Shown in pieces: positions 33,063 to 43,858 of a DNA stretch of 64,000 bases. Location of the stretch: positions 1,116,001 through 1,180,000 of the forward strand of contig JAJFPB010000003.1 in assembly GCA_020881915.1 (NCBI GenBank). Reading direction: 5' to 3'. Each line of letters starts with the position of its first letter. The stretch's first letter is position 1. Origin of the DNA: Paramyrothecium sp. XJ0827 (Eukaryota; Ascomycota; Sordariomycetes; Hypocreales; Stachybotryaceae). The notes beneath the pieces are model-generated. The model saw only the letters and a list, made by a program, of their open reading frames with translations, made no database searches and had not been told where the DNA came from. The position numbers and the translations under genes were made by a program.

Positions 33063-35030
33063 ATGAGGAGCTTGCCGTCACTACTCCACTCACCCGTCCC
33101 GTCAAGCTTTCCTTCCCTCCCACCTATAAGCGAGGGCATGGAGCCGACTCTGGACAGTTGCCTGCCAGAGATGCTGGCCCGGGATCTAGAATCCTCCAAA
33201 GGCCTTTTTGCAGCAAAGAACATGACTGCTGGTGCACCGACGATGGCCATGGCTCTGGATGACGAACCCAACAGCATGCCTTCATATCCAGTGGGCCGCG
33301 CCGCTTCTCCGTTGCAGTACCCTCATATTCCGCCTCGTGTGCAGTCGCTACACTCGATCCGAGAGAAATTTTCACTCGTGTCATTCCTGGACCAGAGGGA
33401 TTCAACTAACTATGACATGAAGTCCGAAAGCGACGCAAGTTCCGACACCGAGCTCTCTGGAGCCGCGGAAGCTCCGTTTGTGTCTTTTCGGCAGCAGTCC
33501 ATTGCTACTGCACCGACCTCGGTAGCATCCACACAGCGGCGGGCCTCACCTCGCAACTCCCCGACACTCATCAACAGCCGCGGTTGCAGTTGGATTGATG
33601 GGGACTCCGATTACGAAACACCACTGGACATGAGTGTTGATCGCTTTGCTTGCTTATCGCCACGGCCGCCAACTCCCCCTGAGTTCAGCGGTGGTCCGGT
33701 CAAGGGCATGCCTTCTCGTGGAACGCGGCGCCACAGTCACACAGTCCCTCAGCCCAAGTCTCTTTCTGCCGCTTGTACGCCGTCGCGGTCTCCTGAACGA
33801 CGACTCTCCATCAGATCCGAGGACACTGCCACAAGAAGGTCCTCATCGCTGCGGACCGATAGTTTCGATGGCGCGACGTCGACAATTTTTAACTTGGCGC
33901 CTTTCTCCTCAATCAGCAGCCGGCCGCGAGACTCAGAACTGGAAGAGCCACTCAGTCCATTATCGTTGGCTCCGACGGCGGACATTGAGGGTCATAGCAT
34001 GATCAGCCCGCACCAAGTCACGACGTTCGATTCGAGACTAGACGAGGACATGTATCTGGATCGCGGCCGTCACTATCCTCGACCTCAGACCATCTATATT
34101 CAACCATCCCCGCCGCCCTCGCCGTTGCCAAGTGTACAGTCTTGGGTATGCAGCAACTCCCAGCCATACGCATCCCAGTTTGCCAATGATGAGCTGGCTA
34201 AGGCTGTTCCACTGCCTCCGAACATCATCGAGACCCTTCGCGTGTCCATTGCCTGCTTTCCAGAAACGATGCTTCTGACGTCGAGCCTGACGATCGAGAC
34301 CATTCGTTCATATGCGAAGAAAGTCCGACATTCTCCTGCAGAGGCCCTGCGCAACCCGTTGTCAGATCCCTTACACCACTCGCCTCGCAAGTCTATCTGG
34401 AAGAAAGTTGTCTCTTACAGGCGTGGAAGCCCATCCCCCGATCGCCGGCGGAGCAGTTCCATGCCGACTGACAAGTCAAGCTTCCAGTCTCCAAGCTCAA
34501 CCTCTCTGGAAGTTGTCAAACCGTGGGCTTCGCTCCAGAACGTCTTTGGCAGCACGTCTGACTATCTTTGTGACGCATTGTATGCTCACATAATTGCGTA
34601 CAACTACATCTCGGCCTTGGTCCCAAGAAGTCCACCAGCGAAGACTAGGAGGAATAGCCATGTGCAGGGAGATTTGCAGCACGACGACATTCCCAAGAAA
34701 GCGGCCTCACTTCTGGGTCTCGGCTCTGTTGTGGACCTCCCAACGCCGAGCGTCCCCAGCCTTCTCAAGACGATTGGGAACTCTTTCCTCAAGGATGCCT
34801 CGGGTAGCCAAGCCACGCTCCCAGCGAGCTACGAGCATGCTGTGCGCGACATACAAGCGGGCTTGATGCGGTGCATCGCCCGGCTGGTGGCGACGGCGAG
34901 ACTCGTGGCCGAGAGTGGCACGGGAGAGGAGAGACTGGTTGAGATGGGCGCCAGCGAGGTCGACATGCTGCTGACCCGGAGTCTGTGCGAGGTTGTGCGA
35001 TTGTCAGAGGAGAACACTCCAGGATTGTGA
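33063..35030 (+). CDS. Ser/Pro-rich protein of unknown function with conserved-looking C-terminal helical part
   Basis: A single-exon protein of 655 residues. I recognise no named domain. The first ~380 residues are disordered and rich in Ser, Pro and Arg (for example PRPPTPPEFSGG, RSPERRLSIRSE, QPSPPPSPLPS), with many potential phosphorylation sites. From about residue 385 the sequence looks ordered: LPPNIIETLRVSIACFPETM, LLTSSLTIETIRSYAKKVRH, then WASLQNVFGSTSDYLCDALYAHIIAYNYIS and a final helical stretch with RCIARLVATARLV. There is no signal peptide or membrane span. A long pyrimidine-rich leader with small upstream frames precedes it and may lower translation. The ATG could instead be 33139 (MEPTLDS). 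Its role is unknown. Confidence 0.72.
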   Translation: MRSLPSLLHSPVPSSFPSLPPISEGMEPTLDSCLPEMLARDLESSKGLFAAKNMTAGAPTMAMALDDEPNSMPSYPVGRAASPLQYPHIPPRVQSLHSIREKFSLVSFLDQRDSTNYDMKSESDASSDTELSGAAEAPFVSFRQQSIATAPTSVASTQRRASPRNSPTLINSRGCSWIDGDSDYETPLDMSVDRFACLSPRPPTPPEFSGGPVKGMPSRGTRRHSHTVPQPKSLSAACTPSRSPERRLSIRSEDTATRRSSSLRTDSFDGATSTIFNLAPFSSISSRPRDSELEEPLSPLSLAPTADIEGHSMISPHQVTTFDSRLDEDMYLDRGRHYPRPQTIYIQPSPPPSPLPSVQSWVCSNSQPYASQFANDELAKAVPLPPNIIETLRVSIACFPETMLLTSSLTIETIRSYAKKVRHSPAEALRNPLSDPLHHSPRKSIWKKVVSYRRGSPSPDRRRSSSMPTDKSSFQSPSSTSLEVVKPWASLQNVFGSTSDYLCDALYAHIIAYNYISALVPRSPPAKTRRNSHVQGDLQHDDIPKKAASLLGLGSVVDLPTPSVPSLLKTIGNSFLKDASGSQATLPASYEHAVRDIQAGLMRCIARLVATARLVAESGTGEERLVEMGASEVDMLLTRSLCEVVRLSEENTPGL

Positions 35031-35716
35031 GGTGATGATGTACAGGGTTACGAGTCTCCGCGTAATGTTGTCTTACTGAATACGAAATACCCCTACTGTA
35101 CTCTGTATGTGACAAGCTTTGGCTGTCGAGATAAAAGGCGTTGTTTTAAGTTAATAATTGACAGTACTTGATCTTCTCTCCACTTTCTGTTGAAGAAAAG
35201 CGAGGTCAAGGTCGAATAATTTTTCCTTTATGAAAGAGCTTTTTCTTTATGTGCTGTGCATTCTCCCGTCTTGCCAATTATGTGGCTGCCGAGTCACTCG
35301 CAGCCCGCCAACCAACAACCCCGTCAAGCACAACATCATGCCGGTCATCCATGCCCATGCCCATGTCCATGTTCATGCCATGGGTCTAATTTCCAATTGT
35401 GTGCTGCCACCTCAGCCTGGCCTACATGGTGACTCTATTGACAACCATTTTACTCATTTTCCACATGCGCTCATAAGTTGTGCGCGGTGCAGTAGGTGGT
35501 CATGGGTTGGGACGCTCACCATCCATCTCAAAGACCTTTACCAATGAGGTGAAGCCCCATCGGCAAGTCAGCAACGGCCGCGCAGGATGCAACATGACTG
35601 GCGCGCGATGCAGCAACTCGTGAGCGGGGAAGTGCGGCCGTTGATTGAGCCTCAGCCTCGCCGCGATCCCTCGGCATCTCATCTGCGCTTGTTTCTTGCA
35701 TTACTCGGTCTCAAAC
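35031..35716. other. Intergenic region
   Basis: No supported gene. A short run of catgcc/catgtc units lies at 35349-35382. Confidence 0.5.
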
Positions 35717-36811
35717 ATGAGCCTCAAGGAACCGGATCTCAAGCGCGCACGCCAGGAACCAATCCGGACTCTTTTGAGCGAAGCAATAGCTATATTCTCG
35801 GAGCACTTGATCTCACCATGGAGACACCAGGGCGTGCTTAGAGGACATGATGAGGCATTGGAGAACGCAGCGCATTCCAGGCCGGACCACACAGCGCGCA
35901 TCTTCCTGAGCGCCAGCTACGCTGCATGGCTGGCCTTCTTCCTCACGACCTGCCCGACGGCGGATTTGTCGCTCCCTTGCACGAGGCAACCGGCTAAGAT
36001 GCTGGTCGTCAACGGCTTTCGGTCGTGCACCGTTGAGGAGCGGACGCACGTAGCGCAGATGGTTGCGCGGACCTCGCTCCACCCTACCGTGCAGTCTTGC
36101 ATCGATAACACGCTGAAGGGAGAGAGGCGCCATCGTAAGTCGCGGTGGTGGCTTTTCTTGGGCTCCGAACTGACGAGAAATCCAGGATTAGCAGCGGCGA
36201 GAGACGAACCCAGCGCATCAAGCCGGGTATCTGCTCTCCACAGAATACACAAGCGCTTCGGGGTCCTTGGTCATGCAGTGGATCAAATCTTCACAAATGC
36301 TTCCATTCCAGCCTTGTTAAGTATACTCCCAGAGTCGTTGCGGGGCGTGGTCAGAATCACTTCGATCCGCAGGGGCGAGAAGCTGTACCAAAAGGCCATT
36401 GTGACGATGGGCTTCACCAACGACGAAGCGGACGACTGCCTCATGAGCATCGGCATTCGGGCCGACAAGGTCGAAGGGCTCGCCTCAAGCCTGTTCAACA
36501 TGAGGTTCGAGACCGATGTGCTGGAGCAGGGACGAAGAGTGGTATCGGACGGCCATGCTGCCGGCCGTGCTAGCGAGGGGCATGCAGCAAATGGGCACGT
36601 CGTGAACTCGGGGACGACAAAGATCGACAAGTTTTTTGCTGGGTCTTTGGGTGAAGCGATCAAGGCCAGCAATGCATACATCAAGAGCTCCGAAGGGGCG
36701 CGATGTATTGTGATGGTCATTCCTCGGGATCCTGAGGACGACGCCTACATAAACTTCCTTCTATCTCGGAAGGAAGGTGTTGTCTTCAGGAACAAGCTCT
36801 TTCTGACTTGA
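35717..36811 (+). CDS. Protein of unknown function
   Basis: Two exons, 35717-36134 and 36186-36811, encode 347 residues. The 51-nt intron has GTAAGT, a perfect AACTGAC branch-like site and CAG. Its length is a multiple of three, so reading through it also stays open; I prefer the spliced form. The start is ATGAGCCTC at 35717, because the longer frame adds only a hydrophobic leader of doubtful coding quality. I recognise no domain. Visible features are a short hydrophobic stretch (SASYAAWLAFFLTTCP), a helical region with HRIHKRFGVLGHAVDQIF, and DKFFAGSLGEAIKASNAYI near the C-terminus. No signal peptide. Confidence 0.55.
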   Translation: MSLKEPDLKRARQEPIRTLLSEAIAIFSEHLISPWRHQGVLRGHDEALENAAHSRPDHTARIFLSASYAAWLAFFLTTCPTADLSLPCTRQPAKMLVVNGFRSCTVEERTHVAQMVARTSLHPTVQSCIDNTLKGERRHRKSRWWLFLGSELTRNPGLAAARDEPSASSRVSALHRIHKRFGVLGHAVDQIFTNASIPALLSILPESLRGVVRITSIRRGEKLYQKAIVTMGFTNDEADDCLMSIGIRADKVEGLASSLFNMRFETDVLEQGRRVVSDGHAAGRASEGHAANGHVVNSGTTKIDKFFAGSLGEAIKASNAYIKSSEGARCIVMVIPRDPEDDAYINFLLSRKEGVVFRNKLFLT

Positions 36812-37793
36812 TTGGAGTTATAATTGTCACTAAGCAGTCCCCCATCGTCATCTATTCAACGACATGTGGTCGGAAGTACATGAACATGTTCTTCATACCC
36901 CATTCGACCAACTACCACTCCAACGCTGGTGTCCAAAGCTTCCTGATATGTCGCATCTCACCTGCGCAGCGTTCCTATTCTGCCGAACCTATGGCTTGGT
37001 GCACAATGGCATGGCAACGAGAGATGTCCTCATATGCAAGTGGGACAAAGTCATTCATCATGCCAGGAGTTGCACTTTAGGCATTGTCCCAGAACAAAAC
37101 GTAAGGATACTTCATTGATGTAGATTTTTCGATGAAAGTTTATTTTTTATCGAAGCTCAAAACGAAGATGACGTTTTGTCTGCACTTCACAGACGAGTGG
37201 AAGGGCGGAAAGCGACAATTGTAACAGGAGGACACACGTACTTAGAGAGCTACAATGATTGATTCCACGAGTGTATAGGTGGTGACATGAATGCAATGAG
37301 CATACAGGAGAACTGGCACATTGAATTGCATCCTTGCTACGAATACTATCATCATTTGCCTGTATACACCGGAGTCGACTAGTCTGGGATGAGATCGCGA
37401 GGCCTGCGGGAACACGAACACCGCGGAATTAGATTAACCTTGCATACATTTATCAGATTGACTAATATAGGTGAAAGTCTCCCTAGACGTGAGCTTCTGC
37501 CAGCACTTAGTGGCAGATAGTCACCATTTAATGGGCTCCTGGAGCGCCCCTCTTCCGGGTCTTATACCTCTCCAGGTCTAACCTGACAGACTCGGAACAG
37601 AGCGATAAGGGCAAAAAGCTGAACAATTATTAAAACTACCTGTTGCTGTTAAAAAAATTCATTACATCAAATCGTTATCTATAGCACTCTGGAATGGCGC
37701 CTGGCCCCGAATTCGCATGGACAACAACACTAGCCGCCGACAGGATGCTCATGTCGTACACAAAATCCCAACGCACCGCCTCCCTTTGAAGCT
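36812..37793. other. Intergenic region
   Basis: No supported gene between two converging genes. Plus frames at 36808-37118 are short, without domains, and lie in the 3' flank of the preceding gene. Confidence 0.5.
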
Positions 37794-39126
37794 CTATCCC
37801 TCCATCCAGGCGTTCGGAGGAAGAAAAAACTCGTCCGAATTGTCAATAAGAGGAGTGTTGGAGAATTCCGCATAAACGGTGCCTACGGCACAGTTATCTT
37901 GGCCTTGGCCGTCAAGCCTGCCATCAAGTTGATGGTTGGATGAGTCATGGATGTCACGAAATAAATCGTGCTGCAACTTCAACTAACTCAGCTTGCCGTT
38001 TCTTAACCCAGAAACTAGCCCTAGGATGACTTACAATGCTTTCCGTATTCATGGTGGCTGGGTCGTTCATAGAGGAGTATTCGAAGATCGTCTGATTCGG
38101 CCCACGTATCACGACGCTGACATCGGCGGCAAAGACCTCTGACAATAGGCGTGCCTTCTCGAACATGTGATTCTTCTGATCTAAGAAAAACCTGTCATGG
38201 ACCCTTGGTAAGTAATTGTCGGTCGGAGAGGGATTTTGCAGGGCTTACGTAGAATGAGCTTGATCATCTATGACAAGCCCTCTGTTTGGCTTGTGCTCCG
38301 CCTCCAACATCATATCTGCTACTCCATGGTGTCGCATGTACTCTTGTGGCTCTTCCGTAGGTGCGTTGAGCATGGGGGATGTCTTCATAGATTGCCCTTG
38401 CATGAAAGAACGAGGCGGTGGAGGGAGGGTGTTCAGAATAGGTTGCAGAGGAGGAGACGAACCCGACGATAAAATGGTGCGGGACGGACCAATCCATGGT
38501 TGAGTGGAGGAGGGTGTGTTCACTTGAAGCTCTGGCAGGCTATCATGGCAGGTACCGCCTAGGTCTTGTGTTGTGGCCGATGAGCCAGAGCCAATTTGGG
38601 GATCGCTGCGCTGAGTGTGGCTGATGTCGCCGGCCAGTGTGCTTTGGAAGGCGAGCTGCACCGCTTTCCAAATAACGGGTAGACTGACTTGGCTGCGAAT
38701 GCACCGGCGCTCATCATGCTCGCGCCAAGAGCTTCGATGGTCAAGAGATTCCCTGCAACTCAAGCATAGAATCGGTCCCCAAGAAGCGGCGACATCATCG
38801 TCGACATCGTACAACGCCAGCCATTTGGAGCGTCTCTTGCCCTTGCAGCCAATCTTGAAACGATGGTCCCTCTTCAAATGTTGACTGCTTACTTGATTAG
38901 GTATATTCTGGACAAATTCCACAGGAAAGATGGAATGCAAGGGCAAAGAAGTTAAGGCATTACAGGTAGTTCTGAAGAAAGCACGGCTTGACTTACAAAA
39001 CGTGAGAAAAGTATTTGTGCCGCACGTGACAAGACGACTTCTGTGATGGGAACGGGCAACAGAGAGCTGACGGGACTGCGGTTGTTTTCCTGGCATGCGG
39101 TCTGCGAGCGTGTCTTGCCGTAACAT
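37794..39126 (-). CDS. Zinc-finger-like protein with MADS-like C-terminal segment
   Basis: Exons 39126-38249, 38191-38035 and 37982-37794 join in frame (introns 57 and 52 nt), giving up to 407 residues. The first exon holds a possible C2HC finger, WGPILCLSCRESLDHRSSWREHDERRC, preceded by a basic patch (KRRSKW). Polar, Ser/Pro-rich sequence follows. The second exon encodes FEKARLLSEVFAADVSVVI followed by QTIFEYSS, which has the pattern of the second half of a MADS box (helix, strand, then EYSS). No full DNA-binding N-terminal MADS helix is visible. The 5' end is uncertain. A GTAAGT inside the first exon (near 39000) and an overlapping frame 38993-39355 suggest a different upstream structure. 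Possible transcription factor or relic; inference only. Confidence 0.5.
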
Positions 39127-40130
39127 TTTCGCCTACATCAGGCCCCATCAACCCTCCTGTTGGAGGAGTCAAGTGCATTGGTGACCCGGCACCCTGGCTC
39201 TTAGCGTTCATGTGGTACTTGGCAGGGAGAGCTAGCAGGCAAAAATCCCGACGGTAGGTATCGATCAGCGCGGAAGTAAAATACTTGCCCCAGAATTGCG
39301 TTAGCGGAGAACCACTAATGACAACGGCACTATTGTACCAAGACTGAGAAATCAAAACCGAAAACGTAGTAGGAGGTCAGAGTCATCTGCCTGTCCAGAA
39401 ATCAGATCTGATTCCTTTCAACCTCGTGGCGACGAGATGTGCCGGCTTTATATTCTGATTGCTGTCTTGCTTACACGAGGCTACCTACAGCACTCTTCGC
39501 TGGTCTGATGATTCTCGAAACAGGACTGTACTGTACGGCGCCAACCTTCCAAGCCTTCCCAGGCAAGTCTCAGGGGAATCGGGACCCACTTTTTAGCCTT
39601 GCTTCCAGGAGCCACTCAGGGGTTGCTTAGGTTTCCGCTCTCGCAAGCCCCTGCATCTAATCGGGCATCCTGACATGGCGGCGGCCAGACCCGACAGTTG
39701 AGTCACCTACCTACCTACCCAAGCGGTGAGCAAAAAAACGCGGATTGCAAAAATTCCCTCTCTATTTACTGAGAAGAAGAGCCCGGAGAAAATAAATAAG
39801 AAATACCATAAAATAAAACAAATAATAAATATTTGTATAGTATTTAAATTCCTCCTGGGTACTGAGGATAAAAAAGACCTATCATAGCTTGTTGCTGAGG
39901 TCACGTGATAGATCATATGATCAGTCTAACTGCCACAGCGGCTTACACAGACTTATATCAGACAACACAGATCATTGCATAACAAGAACTTCGGAACAGA
40001 TATCATTTATAAGTACTGTGTTGGACTGGGATTTTTTGGCTGTGGTTTTACTAGCTACCCTATAGCTAGCAAAGTAATTTGTAAGGACTACTTTAAAGGA
40101 AGGAGTTCAGACCAGGCATTAGGTAGGATC

Positions 40131-40835
40131 ATGTCACGACCTGACCCAAGGTCCTGACTAAGCTCGTAGAAGTATCACATGACATTGCACGTAATACCAC
40201 TGTAGCAGCCGCAACCATACTAGCCTACGAAGTGGGCTAGCCCGGGCGCTACTGGTACAGCCAATGAGCCAGCACCTCCATGTACCAGCCCAGTAAACGT
40301 CCTGGTACAAGGGATGGACCAGGCTACTGAAAGAGCTGGCCTGCTCAGTGAGCCAGCCCAGGGAAGGAGCCAGTACAGGCAACCTACTGGCCCAACGAGG
40401 ACATACTATTAGACTAGTACGCGGGAACAAACCATGACGACCCAAAATGGAAGGAACCCCACAGGGAAAGGGATTCCCACGAATAAGAACAGACATATGG
40501 AAGGAGCGACATATGCGACGCTCCTTGGAGCAACGCATATCGTGATCCCCGGATCACCCAACACAACGCTCCAAGGAACGACCGCGTGTATATAGATGGG
40601 GAGTTCTGCACATTGTACTTAGACTAGAACTCACCAGCTATCAATACCATACAGTCCCCGAGATATCCTTTGACCAGCTTCCAGAGAAGAAGTCTCATAG
40701 ACTAGTGACAAGTAATCCATTGCTTCAAGAGGGAATCCCGTTCCCTGCGTTAGACAACAAACCGCGAAACTACCTACCCTGTACTTAGGTCCAGGCCCGT
40801 TCTTCTCAAAAAGCCTCAAAGGAAATGTCGTGATC
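40131..40835. mobile_element. Possible solo LTR or other retroelement relic
   Basis: The stretch opens with TGTCACGACCTGACCC and has LTR-like order: an upstream GC-balanced part, a TATA-like tgtatatagatgg at 40588-40600, and a transcribed-looking part after it. Near 40,826 TGTCGTGATCG partly mirrors the opening. I could not define exact ends, a target-site duplication, a primer-binding site or any gag/pol frame, so this is tentative. Confidence 0.35.
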
Positions 40836-40889
40836 GTTAAGTGTCTGGGTGTGGTGTGTGTTTTCCTGCCCCAACAAAGTACAGACCTT

Positions 40890-41170
40890 AGTAATGTAGT
40901 AATATCTTAATAGCTCTATCAAATTCCTATATATTAGAATAGATAACTTAAGTCTTATAAGTGCTTATAGTATATTATATTTATTATAGATATCTTTATT
41001 ATTAGCTTTATTATTACTATATCTAAGGTTCTAGGTATTAGATCTCCCTATTAAATTATTTTTATTATATCTATATTCTTATTTTACATTTTCAAATTTG
41101 GGTCATCTTAATAAAATTCTTAATAGTATTTAAATTGAAATTTTTACTCTACTTGTCATGCCATATTTCA
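40890..41170. other. Strongly AT-rich block
   Basis: About 280 bp made almost only of A and T, rich in TTAT/ATTA words, unlike the rest of the window. It fits repeat-induced point mutation of an old repeat or an inserted AT-rich spacer; the sequence alone does not decide. Confidence 0.7.
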
Positions 41171-41370
41171 TAGGTTGCCAAATCTAGCCTATAAAAGGCT
41201 AAGATCAATAGTAGTAGTACTAAATACATCAACCTTAACCAGACATCATCACTAGATCTTGAGATTCACCTTTTTCTTGTAGTATATCTATCTTTCCTTT
41301 AGCTGCATTCAGCAGCCTTCACATCGTATCCGACATCGTGCGTAACACTACTGCTGGTGCATTAATATCT

Positions 41371-41450
41371 TATTGGATTTGCCGCTTGTTATATTGTCTG
41401 TTAGTGAACTTCTGCTTTTGCGGTCCGCGTTTTTTTACTAACCGCTTGCT
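41371..41450 (+). repeat. Diverged direct repeat, copy 1
   Basis: Shares tattggat, ttagtg, ttttgcggtc, then a T-run followed by ACTAACCGCTTGC, with copy 2 at 42994-43051 in the same orientation. The inner part (gcggt..t-run..aaccgc) can pair with itself. It resembles a transposon end, but I cannot assign a family. Confidence 0.5.
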
Positions 41451-42993
41451 ACCTTACCTCTGTACCCTAGGCGTCCTTGTGTTATTAGAAGTCACATGAC
41501 GTTGGTTAGGTGAAGATAGCGAACATTCGCCTTCATCTCGCATAACTTTGAACAGACTTGAGGTAATCGAGCTTTCGTGTCATGTCTGCCACCATGGCCG
41601 CCTTGCGTCCGCGCAAGACTTTAAAGCTACGTGGTTTCTATAAAACATTGCCCAGGCAGACCCGATCAATTGGACGAATTTGATTCCAATAAAAAATACT
41701 TCAACATCGAACTTCGCACCTCTTTGATGCACTTGGCCGTAGTATCGGATGTAGCTTATCCCTGGTCATGGCGTGTACTGCTTAGCCACTGGCCATGAAG
41801 TCCATAGCTACAGGATCCTCAGTATTTGAAGTAGCGCTGCTTACGGACAACAGCTGAGTGAGCCTCAAAGCTAATGTTCTAATAGCCGTCACTTGGACTT
41901 CGCTTGGTCATTCTCCTTGGTCTATTCCAATTTGTCACTCGTATGTTTGTTACTACCACGAAAATCCCGATTGCTGAGCTTCTGGGTTATCCTCCGCACG
42001 GCTCAAGGCCACCTGAGATTGCGCATCACTCCTGTTGAACCAATAGAACCCGAGGTCCTGACCAAGGAGCTGCGCAAGCTCTGGAACAGCCACCAATCAA
42101 CAAGTGAACCATTTTCGGATCGACCTACCTTATGTCGTACTATAATTGTACCGAAGCATCTTTCACAAACTGTCACTCATGTTTGACAATTAGCCCAATT
42201 GACATTTCATATGATATTCATTACTAAGGTATGGATTGTAGCGCTTGACACGCAAGGATACTTGTATAGTTTCCTTTGAATGCAGAAGAAACCGTAACTC
42301 CAATTATTCCACTCTGGGACTGTCGTGTCATTCTCACACCGTGTCGCCGACACCCAACTCGAGTAAAGCATCGATTAGAGTGCTTTTCCCCAGATCTTCG
42401 ATGCTATTAGCTGAAGATCTGGGATCTTAATAACAACATCATGCTCTCCAACTCCAGGTTCTCGTAGGAAGAAAAGGTTGAATTCCAATCGTAGAGCACC
42501 GCTAGTGACAATGGATGAAGAGGAATCCATAACATCCGTATGATGCGCAGCTTGAGTGATGCGGTTCCCTTGGGTAATGCTTGGCTCAATGGCACGAGAT
42601 GCTCAAGTCTGTGTGGCACCGCATCGTTGCGGTGCTGCGTCTTCTTGATACTTCTCAATAATGATAGGATCTCGAGCGGCATCCAGTTTGACAAGAATGA
42701 CAATTTTCACCTGGTGATTTGAGGCACTGAACCACCACGTCATATAATTCCTTAGCTCTTGTAAACTCTGCGAGCATCCGGCTTAGATCACAAGGGCTGG
42801 CCAAGCGCGGCGTCCTGTCCGCAGAAGTCGCAGGGTGCCGGCTGAGTCTCCTTCACCGCCATTGCCAGCAAGATGACCTTGTGCTCGAAGTAGTATGGCA
42901 CCATTAGAAAACTTTTAGGAGATTTTTAGAAGATTTACAGAAGATTTATATTCCGCGATTTCGCTAGACTTATTTGTGTTAGAAGTTGCCACT

Positions 42994-43051
42994 TATTGGA
43001 TGGTTTGTTAGTGGGTGGTTTTGCGGTCTGGGTTTTTTATTAACCACTTGC
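42994..43051 (+). repeat. Diverged direct repeat, copy 2
   Basis: Counterpart of 41371-41450: tattggat, gttagtg, ttttgcggtctgggt, T-run, attaaccacttgc. Copies are clearly diverged, with gaps. Confidence 0.5.
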
Positions 43052-43196
43052 CTATTCCACCGGGCCCGATAAGCAGAGAACCCACCATCTCCACCAGAAA
43101 ATCCACAGAGGGTTCATAAGGCACATGAGGTCCTCCGCTCACCATCAAGCAGCGGGATCCGCTCGAGCACCACTCGAGCTTCCCGGTTCAAAACCC

Positions 43197-43289
43197 GCCC
43201 CGTTGGCTAAGTGGTATAGCGTGTCACTAGTAATTCTCCCAGAGGATTTCGCAATGACAAGATCACTGGTTCGATTCCAGTACGGGGCA
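43197..43289 (+). tRNA. tRNA-Thr (AGT), 21-nt intron
   Basis: The acceptor stem GCCCCGT/ACGGGGC is perfect, with discriminator A at 43289. The D arm (TGGCTAAGTGGTATAGC) and T arm (CTGGTTCGATTCCAG) are intact, with A- and B-box sequence. The anticodon stem TGTCA/TGACA encloses anticodon AGT at 43229-43231, so it reads ACU/ACC after A34 editing. A 21-nt intron (43233-43253) follows position 37, the standard nuclear site. The mature part is 72 nt before CCA addition and is identical to that of the second copy. No T-run of four or more follows before the next tRNA. Confidence 0.95.
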
Positions 43290-43352
43290 TCAGAGGGCGG
43301 CGCAATTCCTCTCACGAGGATCCCTCGCTTCCCTCGAACTCCTTACCATAAG

Positions 43353-43437
43353 GCCCCGTTGGCTAAGTGGTATAGCGTGTCACTAGTATCCCTCAGTGGC
43401 AATGACAAGATCACTGGTTCGATTCCAGTACGGGGCA
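43353..43437 (+). tRNA. tRNA-Thr (AGT), 13-nt intron
   Basis: Same 72-nt mature sequence as the copy 63 bp upstream, with anticodon AGT at 43385-43387. The intron after position 37 is a different, shorter one (43389-43401, 13 nt). Downstream T-runs (tctttt near 43449-43454 and ctattttt near 43468-43475) are suitable Pol III terminators. Confidence 0.95.
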
Positions 43438-43858
43438 GATGAGTTATTCTTTTGCTGTGTTCTCCTATTTTTGTCTCGTGGCTTCAAGGGTCCTACGCAT
43501 CTTATTGACGATGGGGCTTGCGGAGTCGTGGGCTGTAGCTCGAGGGGTCTGTGAAGATGACAGGTTTAATGGAGGGGTTGCGTCCACAGCATCAACGACT
43601 TCAAACTCGCAGGAGAGACAATGTTGTGCAACCGGAGATTTTTGAACGAATATGTCAAGTTTGTCTAGACCAGATCTTTGTACAGGGACCGGCATCAAAA
43701 ATATGCTTCCCGAAATCTAAAAAGTTGTAGTATCCAAAATAGCCGCCACCGCCAGTGTAAATTGCCAACGCCATCATCTCACGAAACTTGCTTGGGTATG
43801 CTAATCAAGGGCCATCCATCCAAATAAACACGAAGTAGCAAACAATCCAATGCTTGCA
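43438..43858. other. Intergenic region
   Basis: tRNA terminator and the 3' flank of the minus-strand glycosyltransferase gene. No gene seen. Confidence 0.55.

Larger units (their letters stand above)
39360..43196. other. Gene-poor island with AT-rich blocks and transposon-like relics
   Basis: Nearly 4 kb with no credible gene. AT-rich blocks (about 39,760-39,860 and 40,890-41,170) alternate with normal-GC stretches. Open frames such as 41893-42186 (plus) and 42407-42703 (minus) have no domain. On the minus strand around 42,760-42,370, protein-like pieces appear in shifting frames, as in a decayed gene I cannot name. The composition shift and repeats point to old mobile-element insertions. 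Confidence 0.55.
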
